A stretch of 64,000 nt of DNA. It comes from Parus major (lineage: Eukaryota; Chordata; Aves; Passeriformes; Paridae). A model generated the notes under the pieces. That model ran no database searches. It saw nothing but the letters and a program-made list of their open reading frames with translations, and was not told the DNA's origin. The DNA lies in NCBI RefSeq assembly GCF_001522545.3, contig NC_031768.1:112576626-112640625 (forward strand), in the 5' to 3' direction. Positions 25,102 to 39,348 of this stretch are shown here, in pieces. A program made the translations under genes and the position numbers. How positions within the stretch are numbered: position 1 is the stretch's first letter; every line of letters begins with the position of its first letter.

Positions 25102-25111
25102 TGACTCAGCA
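25102..25111 (+). promoter_or_regulatory. TGACTCAGCA element in SERPINH1 intron 1
   Basis: Identical decamer to the one at 23498, preceded in both cases by TG (tgTGACTCAGCAga here, ttgTGACTCAGCAga there). It is a perfect AP-1/MARE-like site whose function is not shown. Confidence 0.35.
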
Positions 25112-26329
25112 GAGCCCAAACCTGTCACCCGGCCCTGAAGTAATGAACTTTTTTTTAAGCTGAGGATGAAGCAGCGCAGGCCACCCCCTGCTCACAAGAG
25201 AACTACTCCATGTATCTGTTTTCTTTCAGAAAGAAAAAGGCAAACGTTGACCTCACTATGAAACAGTTTCAAGGTATCCTTAGAAATAAACGGGAACTAG
25301 ATACCCAGAAGGAACCTCCTCAGACTTCCAGTGTTTGTCACCCTGGCTGCACTCCCAAAAGAGTGCCGAGGGCAGTTTTGAGCCTATTGCACAAATCTTT
25401 GCTCTTGAGGCAGCTGGGATGGTTCTCCCCTTTAACAGAAGCCTTGCTCCCATAAAGGATTTTAGGCTGTAATCGCCTCCCTCTCTGAGGCTACGTAATT
25501 CCCACTCTGGCAAAGGGTCCTGGTGGAACTGCGCACTCTCTTCACCCGGGGCTACGTGCTGCGTGTTTCCTTCCATGTGTAATCCCAGCGGGCCCTTCGC
25601 TTCCTGCCTGCAATACTTTAACCCTGCTGCAGCCTTACCCTGCCTCCCCACGCCAGGGGCAGCCCCTGAGGCTGGCCAGGAGCAGGGTGGGAGGAGAGGA
25701 CCACCAAAGAACAGAACTTCAGTGTAGCAAAGCAGTTCCTGTCGAGGAAAAAGTCCCCCGAAAGCTGGAGGTGGAATTTAAGGCCTGAGGAGCTGCCAGC
25801 AGGAAGGTTTGCTGAGTGAAGGCAGGAGGGAGGGAAGGTGTGGGGCCAGGTGGGATGAGCTCCAGAGAGCTTCCAGGCACTTAGGACTGGTCAGTCTGCA
25901 CATGTACCGGAGCTGGGGGCTCAGAGCCCTTGCTGGGTGGGGATGGATTCACTACATTGGGATGAGATCCATCCACCCAAGGCACGGACCGAAGGCTCTG
26001 CTGGGGAAAATGAGGCTCCCGCGCCTCCCTGTGCCCCAGTACCTCCCCGACAGGGCTGGGCAGGCAAACCCAAACCGAACAGAGCTGATCAGACAGTGCA
26101 GGATCTTCTCTCGGGCCACCTCTGGCTTTGCTCGGTGGAAGCTCACGTGCTCCATCTAGAGCCAAGGAAGCTGAGGGTTTGGGGCCCGGGCTGGGGTCCC
26201 CAGAGAGGACGGTCCTTGCCACTCAGCCCTTGGAGCAAGGGGCAGCACTGCTGGGTGGCCCCTGGGCAGCACAAACATCCTGCTTTCAGCTTTTCCTGAT
26301 GAGGGCAGAGCTTTGTCCTGCTCTGAGGA

Positions 26330-26595
26330 CAGAATCATGTAATGGTGTGGGTAGGAAGGGACCTTAAAGTTCATCCAATTCCACCCCCTGCCATGGCAGG
26401 GACACCTTCCACTCTCCCAGGCTACTCCAAGCCCCATCCTACCTGGCCTTGAAACTTGCAGGGATCCAGGGGCAGCCACAGCTTCTCTGGACACCCTGTA
26501 CCAGGGCCTCACCACCCCCACAAGGAACAATTCCTTCCCCATATCCCATCTAAACCTGTCTTTGACTTTAAAATCATTCCCCTTTACCCTGTCAA
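26330..26595 (-). repeat. CR1 LINE 3' end within SERPINH1 intron 1
   Basis: Antisense to the gene. The - strand tail reads 'ctttaaggtcccttcctacc' to 'tacatgattct', and the body extends through 'gggatatggggaaggaattg'. Confidence 0.85.
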
Positions 26596-26955
26596 GATCA
26601 CGTGAGAAATAACCTGCTGCTTACATTCCCTGACCCTTCCTTAAATCATCCACTGGACATTAACACTGGAATACAGGGAAACCCCTTAGGAAGGAAGCTT
26701 TCATTCCAAAGGCACAGGCTGTGCTTGCCAGGGTGCAGCCTGCACTCCTGGAGATTAATTGGTGCTCAGGGTGGATTTGGGATGGCTGCACCTCATTGAA
26801 GCATTGGGGCAATGTCACTGTCATTGGAACCAAGGAGTGGGTTTCTCTGGAAGAGCCCTTGGGACTTCTGGATGCTCAGGGAAGGGTTTGGATCACGCTG
26901 ATGGTGAATTTTCTTGTCCAGCAGGTCCTGGGAGGTGCTGGGTGCTGCTGAAGCC

Positions 26956-28926
26956 ATGTGGATTATCATGGGGCTGGCCCTCCTGGGCCTCACTGTGGCC
27001 GTGCCCTCGGAGGACAGGAAGCTGAGCGACAAGGCCACCACGCTGGCCGAGCGCAGCACCACGCTGGCCTTCAACCTCTACCACGCCATGGCCAAAGACA
27101 AGGACATGGAGAACATCCTGCTGTCCCCCGTGGTCGTGGCCTCGTCCCTCGGGCTGGTGTCCCTCGGGGGCAAGGCCACGACGGCTTCCCAGGCCAAGGC
27201 GGTGCTGAGTGCGGACAAGCTGAACGATGACTACGTGCACAGCGGGCTGTCCGAGCTCCTCAGCGAGGTCAGCAACAGCACCGCCCGCAACGTCACCTGG
27301 AAGATCGGCAACCGCCTCTACGGCCCCGCCTCCATCACCTTCGCCGAGGACTTCGTGAAGAACAGCAAGAAGCACTACAACTACGAGCACTCCAAGATCA
27401 ACTTCCGAGACAAGAGGAGCGCCCTCAAGTCCATCAACGAGTGGGCAGCCCAGACCACGGATGGGAAACTCCCGGAGGTCACCAAAGATGTGGAGAAAAC
27501 TGATGGGGCCCTCATTGTCAACGCCATGTTCTTCAAGCGTAAGTTCTACCCTCAGCTCTTGGTACAAGTGACCCCAAACTCCCCCTGAGCCAACACACAG
27601 AATCATGGAATGGTTTGGGTCGGGAGGGGCCTTAAAGATCATCTAACAGCCCCAAAGGAAGGTGGACAAATCCCTGGTCCACTGGAGGCAGCTCTTTGTC
27701 AGTGGTTGGGAACTGTGCATGGAATTACTGCCCACTCCCTTTTGTTACAAGCTGTGCTTCTCTCTCTCCTGTAGCTCACTGGGATGAGAAGTTCCATCAT
27801 AAGATGGTGGACAACCGTGGCTTCATGGTGACCCGTTCCTACACCGTGGGAGTGCCCATGATGCACCGCACAGGTGAGTGGGAAACCTCCTGCCCCACAC
27901 CAAGACCGTGGAGTTAGGATCACTGTTTTCTGTCACCCAGATTTCCACCAGTTGCTTCCAAGACTGTTTTGCTTCACAAGAGAACAAAGCAGGGGAGTAT
28001 TCCTTCTCCTGATTCAGTCTCCCTGTGAGCAGAGAGAATCTATATTTACTATGAGGTGCTTGGCTGTTAGGAACAAATCCTGGCTCATCACACAAATGAG
28101 AGGCACAACTATCTCAGTAATGCTGGGCCACTTCCCAAAAAGGTGTCCAGACTCTCTTCCCTTCCTGCTCAGGGAAAGTCCAGGCTGAATTCACTTTGCC
28201 TCTGCTCCACATCTCACTGTGCCCTGCTTCTGCTTTCAAGGTCTCTACAATTACTATGATGATGAGACAGAAAAGCTCCAGGTGGTAGAGATGCCACTGG
28301 CTCACAAGCTCTCCAGCATGATCTTCATCATGCCAAACCACGTGGAGCCTCTGGAGAGAGTGGAGAAACTGCTGAACAAGGAGCAGCTCAAAGCCTGGAC
28401 TGGCAAGATGAAGAAGAGATCAGTGGCCATCTCGTTGCCAAAAGTTGTCCTGGAAGTCAGCCACGACCTTCAGGTAAAGGAGGTCCTTAAATAGTTGGAC
28501 CTTATAGTTCTTTGGGATGGGAGGGAAGCCAGAGGGATGGTGGGTTAGCTATGCCTGTTGCCCCTCTTCCCTCTGGCGCTGTGTCATCTCTGGGAGGGTT
28601 GCTGACCTCTTGTCTCCTCCTAGAAACACTTGGGTGGTCTGGGCCTGACAGAAGCCATTGACAAAACCAAGGCTGACTTGTCCAAGATCTCCGGCAAGAA
28701 AGACCTTTACCTGTCCAACGTGTTCCACGCCGCGGCTCTGGAATGGGACACGGAAGGGAACCCCTACGACGCCGACATCTATGGCCGAGAGGAGATGAGG
28801 AACCCCAAACTCTTCTATGCTGACCACCCCTTCATCTTCATGATCAAGGACACTAAAACCAACTCCATCCTCTTTATCGGCAGGCTCGTGAGGCCCAAAG
28901 GCGACAAGATGCGCGATGAGTTGTAG
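26956..28926 (+). CDS. SERPINH1: Serpin H1 / HSP47, collagen-specific ER chaperone (complete)
   Basis: Non-inhibitory serpin that binds Gly-X-Arg sites of procollagen triple helices in the ER and releases them in the Golgi. Coding exons are 26956-27538, 27775-27873, 28241-28473 and 28624-28926. All junctions are GT-AG and in phase, giving 405 residues, the length I recall for chicken HSP47. The ATG at 26956 ([11 protein letters not shown]) starts a signal peptide of about 17 residues; an upstream in-frame ATG at 26914 lies before the splice acceptor. N-glycosylation sequons NST and NVT are visible. Histidines H196, H202 and H203 match the pH-sensing breach cluster. R209 and D372 correspond, by a constant 13-residue offset, to collagen-contact residues R222 and D385 of mammalian HSP47. 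The protein ends in RDEL for KDEL-receptor retrieval. No break or frameshift was seen. Confidence 0.98.
27597..27655 (-). repeat. CR1 LINE 3' tip in SERPINH1 intron 2
   Basis: The - strand reads 'ctttaaggcccctcccgacc' and 'caaaccattccatgattctg'. Only the last 60 bp of the element are present. Confidence 0.75.
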
Positions 28927-30590
28927 TTGGGTTTGTTTTGGTTGGGGTTTTTTTCCCAGAGCTTTGGTTTGTGTGTGTTTTTAGGGGGGCATTTTGACAA
29001 ATGGGAAACACTATTTTGTATCCTTCTTGAACCATGGGTGCTATTCAGACCAGGGTGCATTGTGAGGAGAAACCAGCAGTACACTTTACCTCACCCCAAA
29101 ATCCAGATTGCACAAACCCACCTCCAGAGAGGAGCAGGGGAGCCTGGGGGGTCACCGGGAGTCAGCTGGAGGTGGCCACGTTGAAGCTGAGCTTCTCCCT
29201 GCACTGGTTAAGCCTCCTGCTCAGTTCCTTGCTGCTCCACCAGCCCTGCCAAGGCACCAGCCTCCCATCCCAAACGCTTCCTTCCCACCACACGCTTAGC
29301 GCTGCCGCTCTTCTCCTGCCCGGGTGCCCTGTGGCACTGCTCCAGAGCTGTGCTCTGCTTCTCTCTTCTCTCTCCAGGGCTGTGTAACAGAGCTCCAAGG
29401 GCCAGTTGTGCAGTCCAGCCCCTGCAGGGCCCTGCAGCAGAGCAGGAGGCAGCACAGGAGAACACAGATTGTATGGAGTTGTGCCCTTCTGTCCTGCCTA
29501 GCCCTGTGCTCTGCCTTTGATGCTTCGACCACAAGAGCTCTTTAGGGGAGAGCATCAAAGCCAAGAGCACCTTGGATCAATACTTTACGGAAAACTAAGG
29601 GGTGTCAAGGAGAGCCCAAAACACAGCTTGGGTTTCTAGATAGAGTAACCTGAGGTCCCCTCAACACTCCACCCCTTGGGATAATTGAGGGGCCAACACT
29701 TGTAATTAAGCAGGCATTGTACCAGGCAGAGAATTCACTTTTCTTGCAAATGCTCTGCATCAGCCTGTAGGGCTGGGAAAGACTGTTCCCACTGCCAGGG
29801 CTCTCCCAGTTTAGACCAGAGCTGGTTCCAATCAGGTCCCTGTGGAGCTGACCCAAGGCACTCCTGGCTGGCTTCTCACAGGGAGGTGGGATCAGGTTCA
29901 CTTCCACTTTCTTGCTTAATTAAACACAAAGCTTTGAAGCTGCCATTACCTGACTTCCTAATTACGCTCTGCTGAAGCTCCATGGTACTTTAGCTCCCTG
30001 TCTGCTGACCTGGATAAGGGGACCCTGAAAAACAAAGGTATTTATAGTTATATTTATGTCTGATAATTAGCAGGTTTCACAGCCTGATCCAGGCTATTCC
30101 TAACTTCACTTCCAGGGATATCATCAGGTCAGTACTATTTAAAGGAGCTGGTGTTATCCCAGGAGCATTGCAGCACTTGCCACGCACTGAGAGACACCAC
30201 AAGGCAAATAGTGAGATTACGGAAATGAGGAAAATCCATACATTCCAATGGAATTCTCTGAAACTGGCATGCAGCACCTACATGGCTTTGCTTTATCTCC
30301 CTGCCAATTTTCCCTGCTGACATAGAAGCCCAATACTGCATATTCCCAGGTGCTGGGAGGCAGGAGGCAAGGCCAGGGATGTCCCCAGTCAGGGGACGCT
30401 TCCCGGTGATTCAGCGCACTGAACCCACACACAGAACGTTCTGGAGGCTGGGCTGGGGGGGTGAAAGGGGTGGGCAAGGCAAGAACACACTGTGGGATAT
30501 TGTGAATAATTTGCATCATTTGGATGCAGGTGTCTGATGGCTTTTATTGTCTGTTCTTGTAATTTTGCAATAAAACTTTTTCAATGAATC
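28927..30590 (+). other. SERPINH1: SERPINH1 3'UTR
   Basis: From the TAG stop (28924-28926) the first convincing AATAAA is at 30569-30574, followed by a U-rich stretch (actttttcaatg). This gives a 3'UTR of about 1.65 kb. No other exon or repeat was recognised in it. An earlier alternative poly(A) site cannot be excluded without transcripts. Confidence 0.65.
30569..30574 (+). terminator. SERPINH1: SERPINH1 poly(A) signal AATAAA
   Basis: Canonical hexamer preceded by 'ttgtaattttgc' and followed by 'acttttt'. Cleavage is expected around 30585-30595. Confidence 0.65.
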
Positions 30591-31445
30591 CCTGGCAGGT
30601 GGAATCCCTTGTAGAGGAAAATAAACTTAGGGAGATTCCTTGCTATCCTTAAATCCAAGACACCCTAATGTGGCAACTTATGGAGTAAAATTACTCAATA
30701 CACAAGATAAATTCCCATCAATCATGAGAAAGGAATGCTCTTAGCAGCTTTTCCCTTCACTGTTTTCTCCTGAAACTACAAATATCCAACACCTTAAATG
30801 CTCCACAGGTAAAGGACCAACGCCCTGTCCTGCTGGGCCATTTAGCAGGATAAAAAGTGAGCTGCTAACCACAGGAACCAGCCTTCCTGACCCTCTAAGC
30901 CAAAGTTCTTCCAGCTGGGATCCACTCTGGGGAAACAGAAGAGGAAAAAACTGCAGGCTAAAGATACCTTCCCCAGGTGGAAAATCCAGCAGTGGCAGAT
31001 CTGCTAATTCATGTTCTCCCCCTGCTGGAAAGGGATGAACTTTCTGCCACTCACAAGCGAAACTACAGGCACATGTCCCCTTTTCCCTGGGCCTGGGTTG
31101 GGCAAGCTCACACATCCCTATATGGAGCTCCTCCCACACTGGAAAAGCACCAAGTACTTCCTGATTTTCACTAAATTGAAGTTGCTGAAGCCACCTCCAG
31201 CACCAACCACAGCAGGAACACCATCAACCTGGAATAGCAATACTGAAACTAAATTAAAAACTTTCCAGAGTTCCTTAGTTCATCCTACCCCCAGCTCAAC
31301 TTCCAGGGCTTTTGTCCAAGGGAAGCACCCAAAAGATACAGAGAACTGAACCAGCTCCCTCCTCCTCATTTGGAGATTCTTCAAACAGCTCAGGGAGGTG
31401 GTAATTCCAACCAAGACACGTGGAAAAGGTGTTCAGCTCACACTT

Positions 31446-31636
31446 GCAGCCACAGCTTTTCTGGGCACCCTGTGCCAGGGTCTCACCACCCTCCCAGGGA
31501 ACAATTCCTTCCCAATATCCCATCCAGCACTACCCTCTGGCACTGGGAAGCCATTCCCTGTGTCCTCTCCTCCATCCCTTGTCCCCAGTCCCTCTCCTGC
31601 AAGGGGCTCAGAGCTCTCCCTGGAGCCTTCTCTTCC
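31446..31636 (-). repeat. CR1 LINE internal 3' fragment
   Basis: The - strand runs 'aggctccagggagagctctg', 'ggaagccattcc' (complement) and 'gatattgggaaggaattgtt'. The tail is missing. Confidence 0.8.
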
Positions 31637-32734
31637 CCCTTACTTGCACATCTCTTGACTCTACCACTGATCAGCACCAAGATTAACAGGGTAATGGACA
31701 AGGTTGGAGAGCTTTTAACCAGGAAGAAGTGGAGCAATCTCCAGGAAATCCAGCCTTCCCTGGGAGGCAGCAGGAGAGATTTCTAACCATCACCATGTAC
31801 CACATGGGAATGTTTAAGAATTTAGAGACTACATGCAAAACTGGGTGTGACTTCAGATCTTCCCACCTGCACACATTTCCTGCTCCTATGATCTGACAGA
31901 GCCGCTTTGTCATCTTTTATATTTTCAGATTATTTCCAAATTCAAATTCATATAAAAAAATTAATGCTGCCATTAGTCTAATATATGTATTAACTATTTA
32001 AATCTGCACTGAATGGTGCACACAGAAACCTGAAATCACTCTGACATAGTTTCTGAAACTTAAAGAGATTCCCAGGTGTGCCAGAAAAGCTGGGAACAGC
32101 AAGGCCAAGGCTCCCTAGACAGACCAGTTCAAAATTCCAATTCCTAAGCTGCCAGTTCCTGCAGAGCTGCACATTTCCTAAGAACAGAAATGTGGATATG
32201 AAAGCTACTCCTTAACAACAAAGCTTACATGCAGCAGGCTTTGAATTCCTCAAAATGGAAACTCCTTGATCCTGCACATACATTGTGTACCTACCATGTG
32301 CCTGTCTCTTCCCATTCCTGCACCAGGCTTCCACCAGATATTCCCACCTCACAGCTCAGGACAGGTTTCAAATGCCGAGTGTCACTTTTGTTCTCACCCC
32401 CCAAATCCACACCCAAAGTTACCTGACCCTAACAGGAGCTGCTTTGGCCTGGACACTGCCAAAAAATCTCCCCCTTCTGGAAGCACTGGATATGGGACTG
32501 GGATGTCGGGAACAGCCACCAGCACTCCATGGAATGTGTGCTACTCATGAGCACCTAAACACAGGATTGCTGCTCCAGCTCCATCTATCATGGATATCAG
32601 TGTTTTATTTGGATTACTTTGTTTGGATCAGGTTCTGGTGAAGTTCATTCCAGAAGGGGAACACAGCAACACAATTCCTTCCCCACCAAAGGTGAGCGCA
32701 AGGTCTTCCTAGAGCACATCTTGAGAAAATAAAA

Positions 32735-32756
32735 AGGAAAAAAAAAAAAAAAAGAA
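32735..32756 (-). terminator. RPS3: U-rich downstream element of the RPS3 poly(A) site
   Basis: Read on the - strand, a run of 16 T flanked by CTTTTT and CCTTTTT lies about 35-55 nt past the RPS3 AATAAA. This is the expected position for the U-rich element that binds cleavage stimulation factor. Confidence 0.5.
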
Positions 32757-32769
32757 AAAGCACCTTCAC

Positions 32770-32844
32770 AAACACTGTCTTTTGTGATTTTATTAAGAGA
32801 TGTTTTCAGGACAGACAAGCTTCTGGTTGCAGATGTTACAAAAC
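32770..32844 (-). other. RPS3: RPS3 exon 7, entirely 3'UTR
   Basis: On the - strand an acceptor (cgttgtAG at 32846-32845) opens a 75-nt terminal exon. It carries AATAAA at 32794-32789, with cleavage expected near 32770. It splices to the donor GTAAGT at 33472, three nucleotides after the stop codon. Short untranslated last exons are typical of ribosomal protein genes. Confidence 0.8.
32789..32794 (-). terminator. RPS3: RPS3 poly(A) signal AATAAA
   Basis: TTTATT on the + strand, i.e. AATAAA on the coding strand, in the context CTTAATAAAATCAC. Confidence 0.85.
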
Positions 32845-33475
32845 CTACAACGAGAAACAAAACACTCAGTGAGCTGGGGCAAACTCTTTTCCATAACCAT
32901 GATCCTAGCCCAAACCAAGAACAAACCAAGCTTTCCAATTAAACTGCATTTCTCATTTCCTGCTTTTAGGCCAGTGATCCCTCTTTTTCCCACTGAGGCA
33001 GATCTCGCCAGATTCCTTGGTGAGACTTCAAACTGTGATTACTTCCTTACAAAAGCAGCCTACAAATTGTTCTCATGTGGCTTCTAAGGCTATCCCAGAG
33101 TGGATCCTGGGGCAGGACAGGATGGATATATGAGGAATATATTCCCTGTGCTGCCAGCTGCAGTTGGTACAACACCAACACATCCAAGGCACCCAACCCA
33201 ACTGTAGTAATGCAAGGTCTCCAAATCCATGCTGTAAAACACAACATGGAACAGATCCATCATCTCATCTCCAGAGGAGTGTTCTGAGTTGCTCTGACAC
33301 ATGCCTTCCTTGAACCCTGGCCCCTGCACACAGAGCAATGCTCAACCCCAACCCTGTGGTCATTGTGCTGGGCACAACACAGCACCTTGTCTTCCCAAAA
33401 TCCCAGTTCCAGTGTTTTTGGTGGCCTGGAACTTTTTCTATGTGGATCCCCAGCACTGCTCCAGGCACTTACCCC

Positions 33476-37600
<4,125 letters not shown>

Positions 37601-37914
37601 GATGAGCCGCGGCCCGGCGGAAAGGAGGGAGCGGGCCCCGAGGGCGGCGCTATATCCGCCTTCCGCCGCTCCCCATTGGCCGGCCGCCGGCACCATGGCG
37701 GCGAGCGGGGCACGATGGGAGATGTAGTCTTTGCCACGCCGCCATGTTGGGGAGGGCTGAGGCCTGTGTATGCCCCAAAGCAGCGTTAAACGGACACGAG
37801 AGGCAGCAGTGCATAAAATAAAACAGATAAATGATAATCCGCCCCGGGCTTACACCTGGGGACCTGCTCTGCCCAGTCGTTGCTGTCAGAGTGTGCTCTG
37901 CTGTTATCCAGGAA

Positions 37915-38176
37915 CCACAGCATGGCTTGGTTGGGAAATGACCTTAAAGCTCAACCAGTGCCACCTCTGCCATGGCAGGGACACCTTGCACTGTCCCAGG
38001 CTGCTTCCAGCCCCATCCAGCCTGGCCTTGGACACTCCCAGGGATCCAGGGACAGCCACAGCTGCTCTGGACACCCTATGCCAGGGCCTGCCCACCCTCA
38101 TGGAGAACAATTCCTTCCAAATATCCCATCTATCCCTGCCCTCTGGCACTGGGAAGCCATTCCCTGTGTCCTGTCA
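37915..38176 (-). repeat. CR1 LINE 3' fragment
   Basis: The - strand runs 'gacaggacacagggaatggc', 'gatgggatatttggaaggaa', 'ggatccctgggagtgtccaa' and 'ctttaaggtcatttcccaac'. Confidence 0.85.
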
Positions 38177-38233
38177 CAACACATTTTTTTATTTTTTTTT
38201 TTAAATGGTTTAGGGATTGTAGGGGATTACAAA

Positions 38234-38253
38234 AATAATAATAATAATAATAA
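38234..38253 (+). repeat. (ATA)n microsatellite
   Basis: About seven ATA/AAT triplet units in a row. Confidence 0.8.
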
Positions 38254-38324
38254 CGTATAGAGCTGATGTATGGCCTCTAGCAAGCGGATATTTAAACTGC
38301 ATTTTATCCTGGATGTTATTATGG

Positions 38325-38372
38325 TTTGCAGCTAGACCTGATAAGCTTAAAGGCCTTTTCCAACCCAGGTGA
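38325..38372 (+). repeat. CR1-like 3' tip
   Basis: The words 'gctagacctgataagctta' and 'aaggccttttccaaccc' match a CR1 3' terminus in + orientation. Confidence 0.65.
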
Positions 38373-39299
38373 TGCTTCTGACTACAGCCAGAGCAGCAGC
38401 AGGACCAGCAGAGCAGCTCCCAGCCAGATCCCATCCTCTTCGCCAGGGAAAAGCCTGCTTTGCCACTAGATGTCAGTGCAGACGGTTTCCAGGCTGGGAA
38501 AAGCCTCTTCCCCAGGATTCACTTACCCAGAACGGGAGGGATGGCACTTGGCAAAGGCAGGCGGTGGTGGCGGTGAGGAATTGTCCCCTCCTGCCACCAA
38601 GCAGCTTTGTCTGGCTTCTGGCGTGCCCAGCCATGCTGCCCCTGCTCTCCCAAGATTCTCTCTCCCACACAAAACATCGGATTTGGGAGAAGTGTCCAGC
38701 AGCTGGGTATATCTCTGTGCAGGGATTTGAGCCCTATGAACTGGGCCCCCAAATAATTTGTCAGGGAAGACCCTCTCGAGCTGCACAAACCCCACTCCGC
38801 TGTTTTCCGACATGGGAGCATCGTACTTCCAGAGCAGAAAATAGCTGCCCAAAATAATCTATTTTTTAGGCTGAGTTTACCCAGGCAGGGCTCACCCAAC
38901 ATATTTCTGTATCCTATAAAGACAGTGAAAGGCACAGCACGAGGAAGAAGCCTGACCCTGACACGTGTCCCCTTTTCCATGGCCTATTAAGGACAAACTA
39001 TGTGTGGTGTCAGCATTTCAGGGTCAGCACCCAGGGCTGGAGCTGGGCACAAAGCCGGGGCCTGGGTGGTGTTTGGCACCAAGGGAATGTCCCTGTGCCC
39101 CCAGATGTGGCCTGTGGGCTCTGAGCCGTGGCCTTCACAAACAGGGACATTTCAGTGCCTTCCCCAAACAGCAATGTGGGATTCCTCCCCCAGCATCAGC
39201 CATCCCTGGCTGCAGCCCAAGTCAGCCCCGGGTGATGCTCCCAGGTGCTGGGAATGGATTCTGGGCCAATTGGAGATGTTCCTGCTCAATTCACAAAGG

Positions 39300-39348
39300 T
39301 TTTAAAGGACTTTAAAGGTCCCTTCCAACCCGAGCCATTCTGTGATTC
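39300..39348 (+). repeat. CR1 LINE 3' tip
   Basis: 'actttaaaggtcccttccaa' followed by 'cgagccattctgtgattc'; only the terminus remains. Confidence 0.75.

Larger units (their letters stand above)
24296..26924 (+). other. SERPINH1: SERPINH1 intron 1
   Basis: A 2.6 kb intron from donor GTACG to acceptor (ttcttgtccagcag). Its first 250 bp remain GC-rich. It contains a TGACTCAGCA site (25102-25111) and an antisense CR1 copy (26330-26595). No other exon was recognised inside. Confidence 0.7.
30600..32760. other. convergent intergenic region between SERPINH1 and RPS3
   Basis: About 2.2 kb separates the two gene ends. It contains one antisense CR1 copy and a 16-nt A run at its right edge. No gene was recognised. 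Confidence 0.55.

Noticed and set aside
26893..27642. 249-codon - strand frame
   Set aside because: It is the antisense shadow of the GC-rich SERPINH1 second exon, whose sense frame is clearly HSP47.
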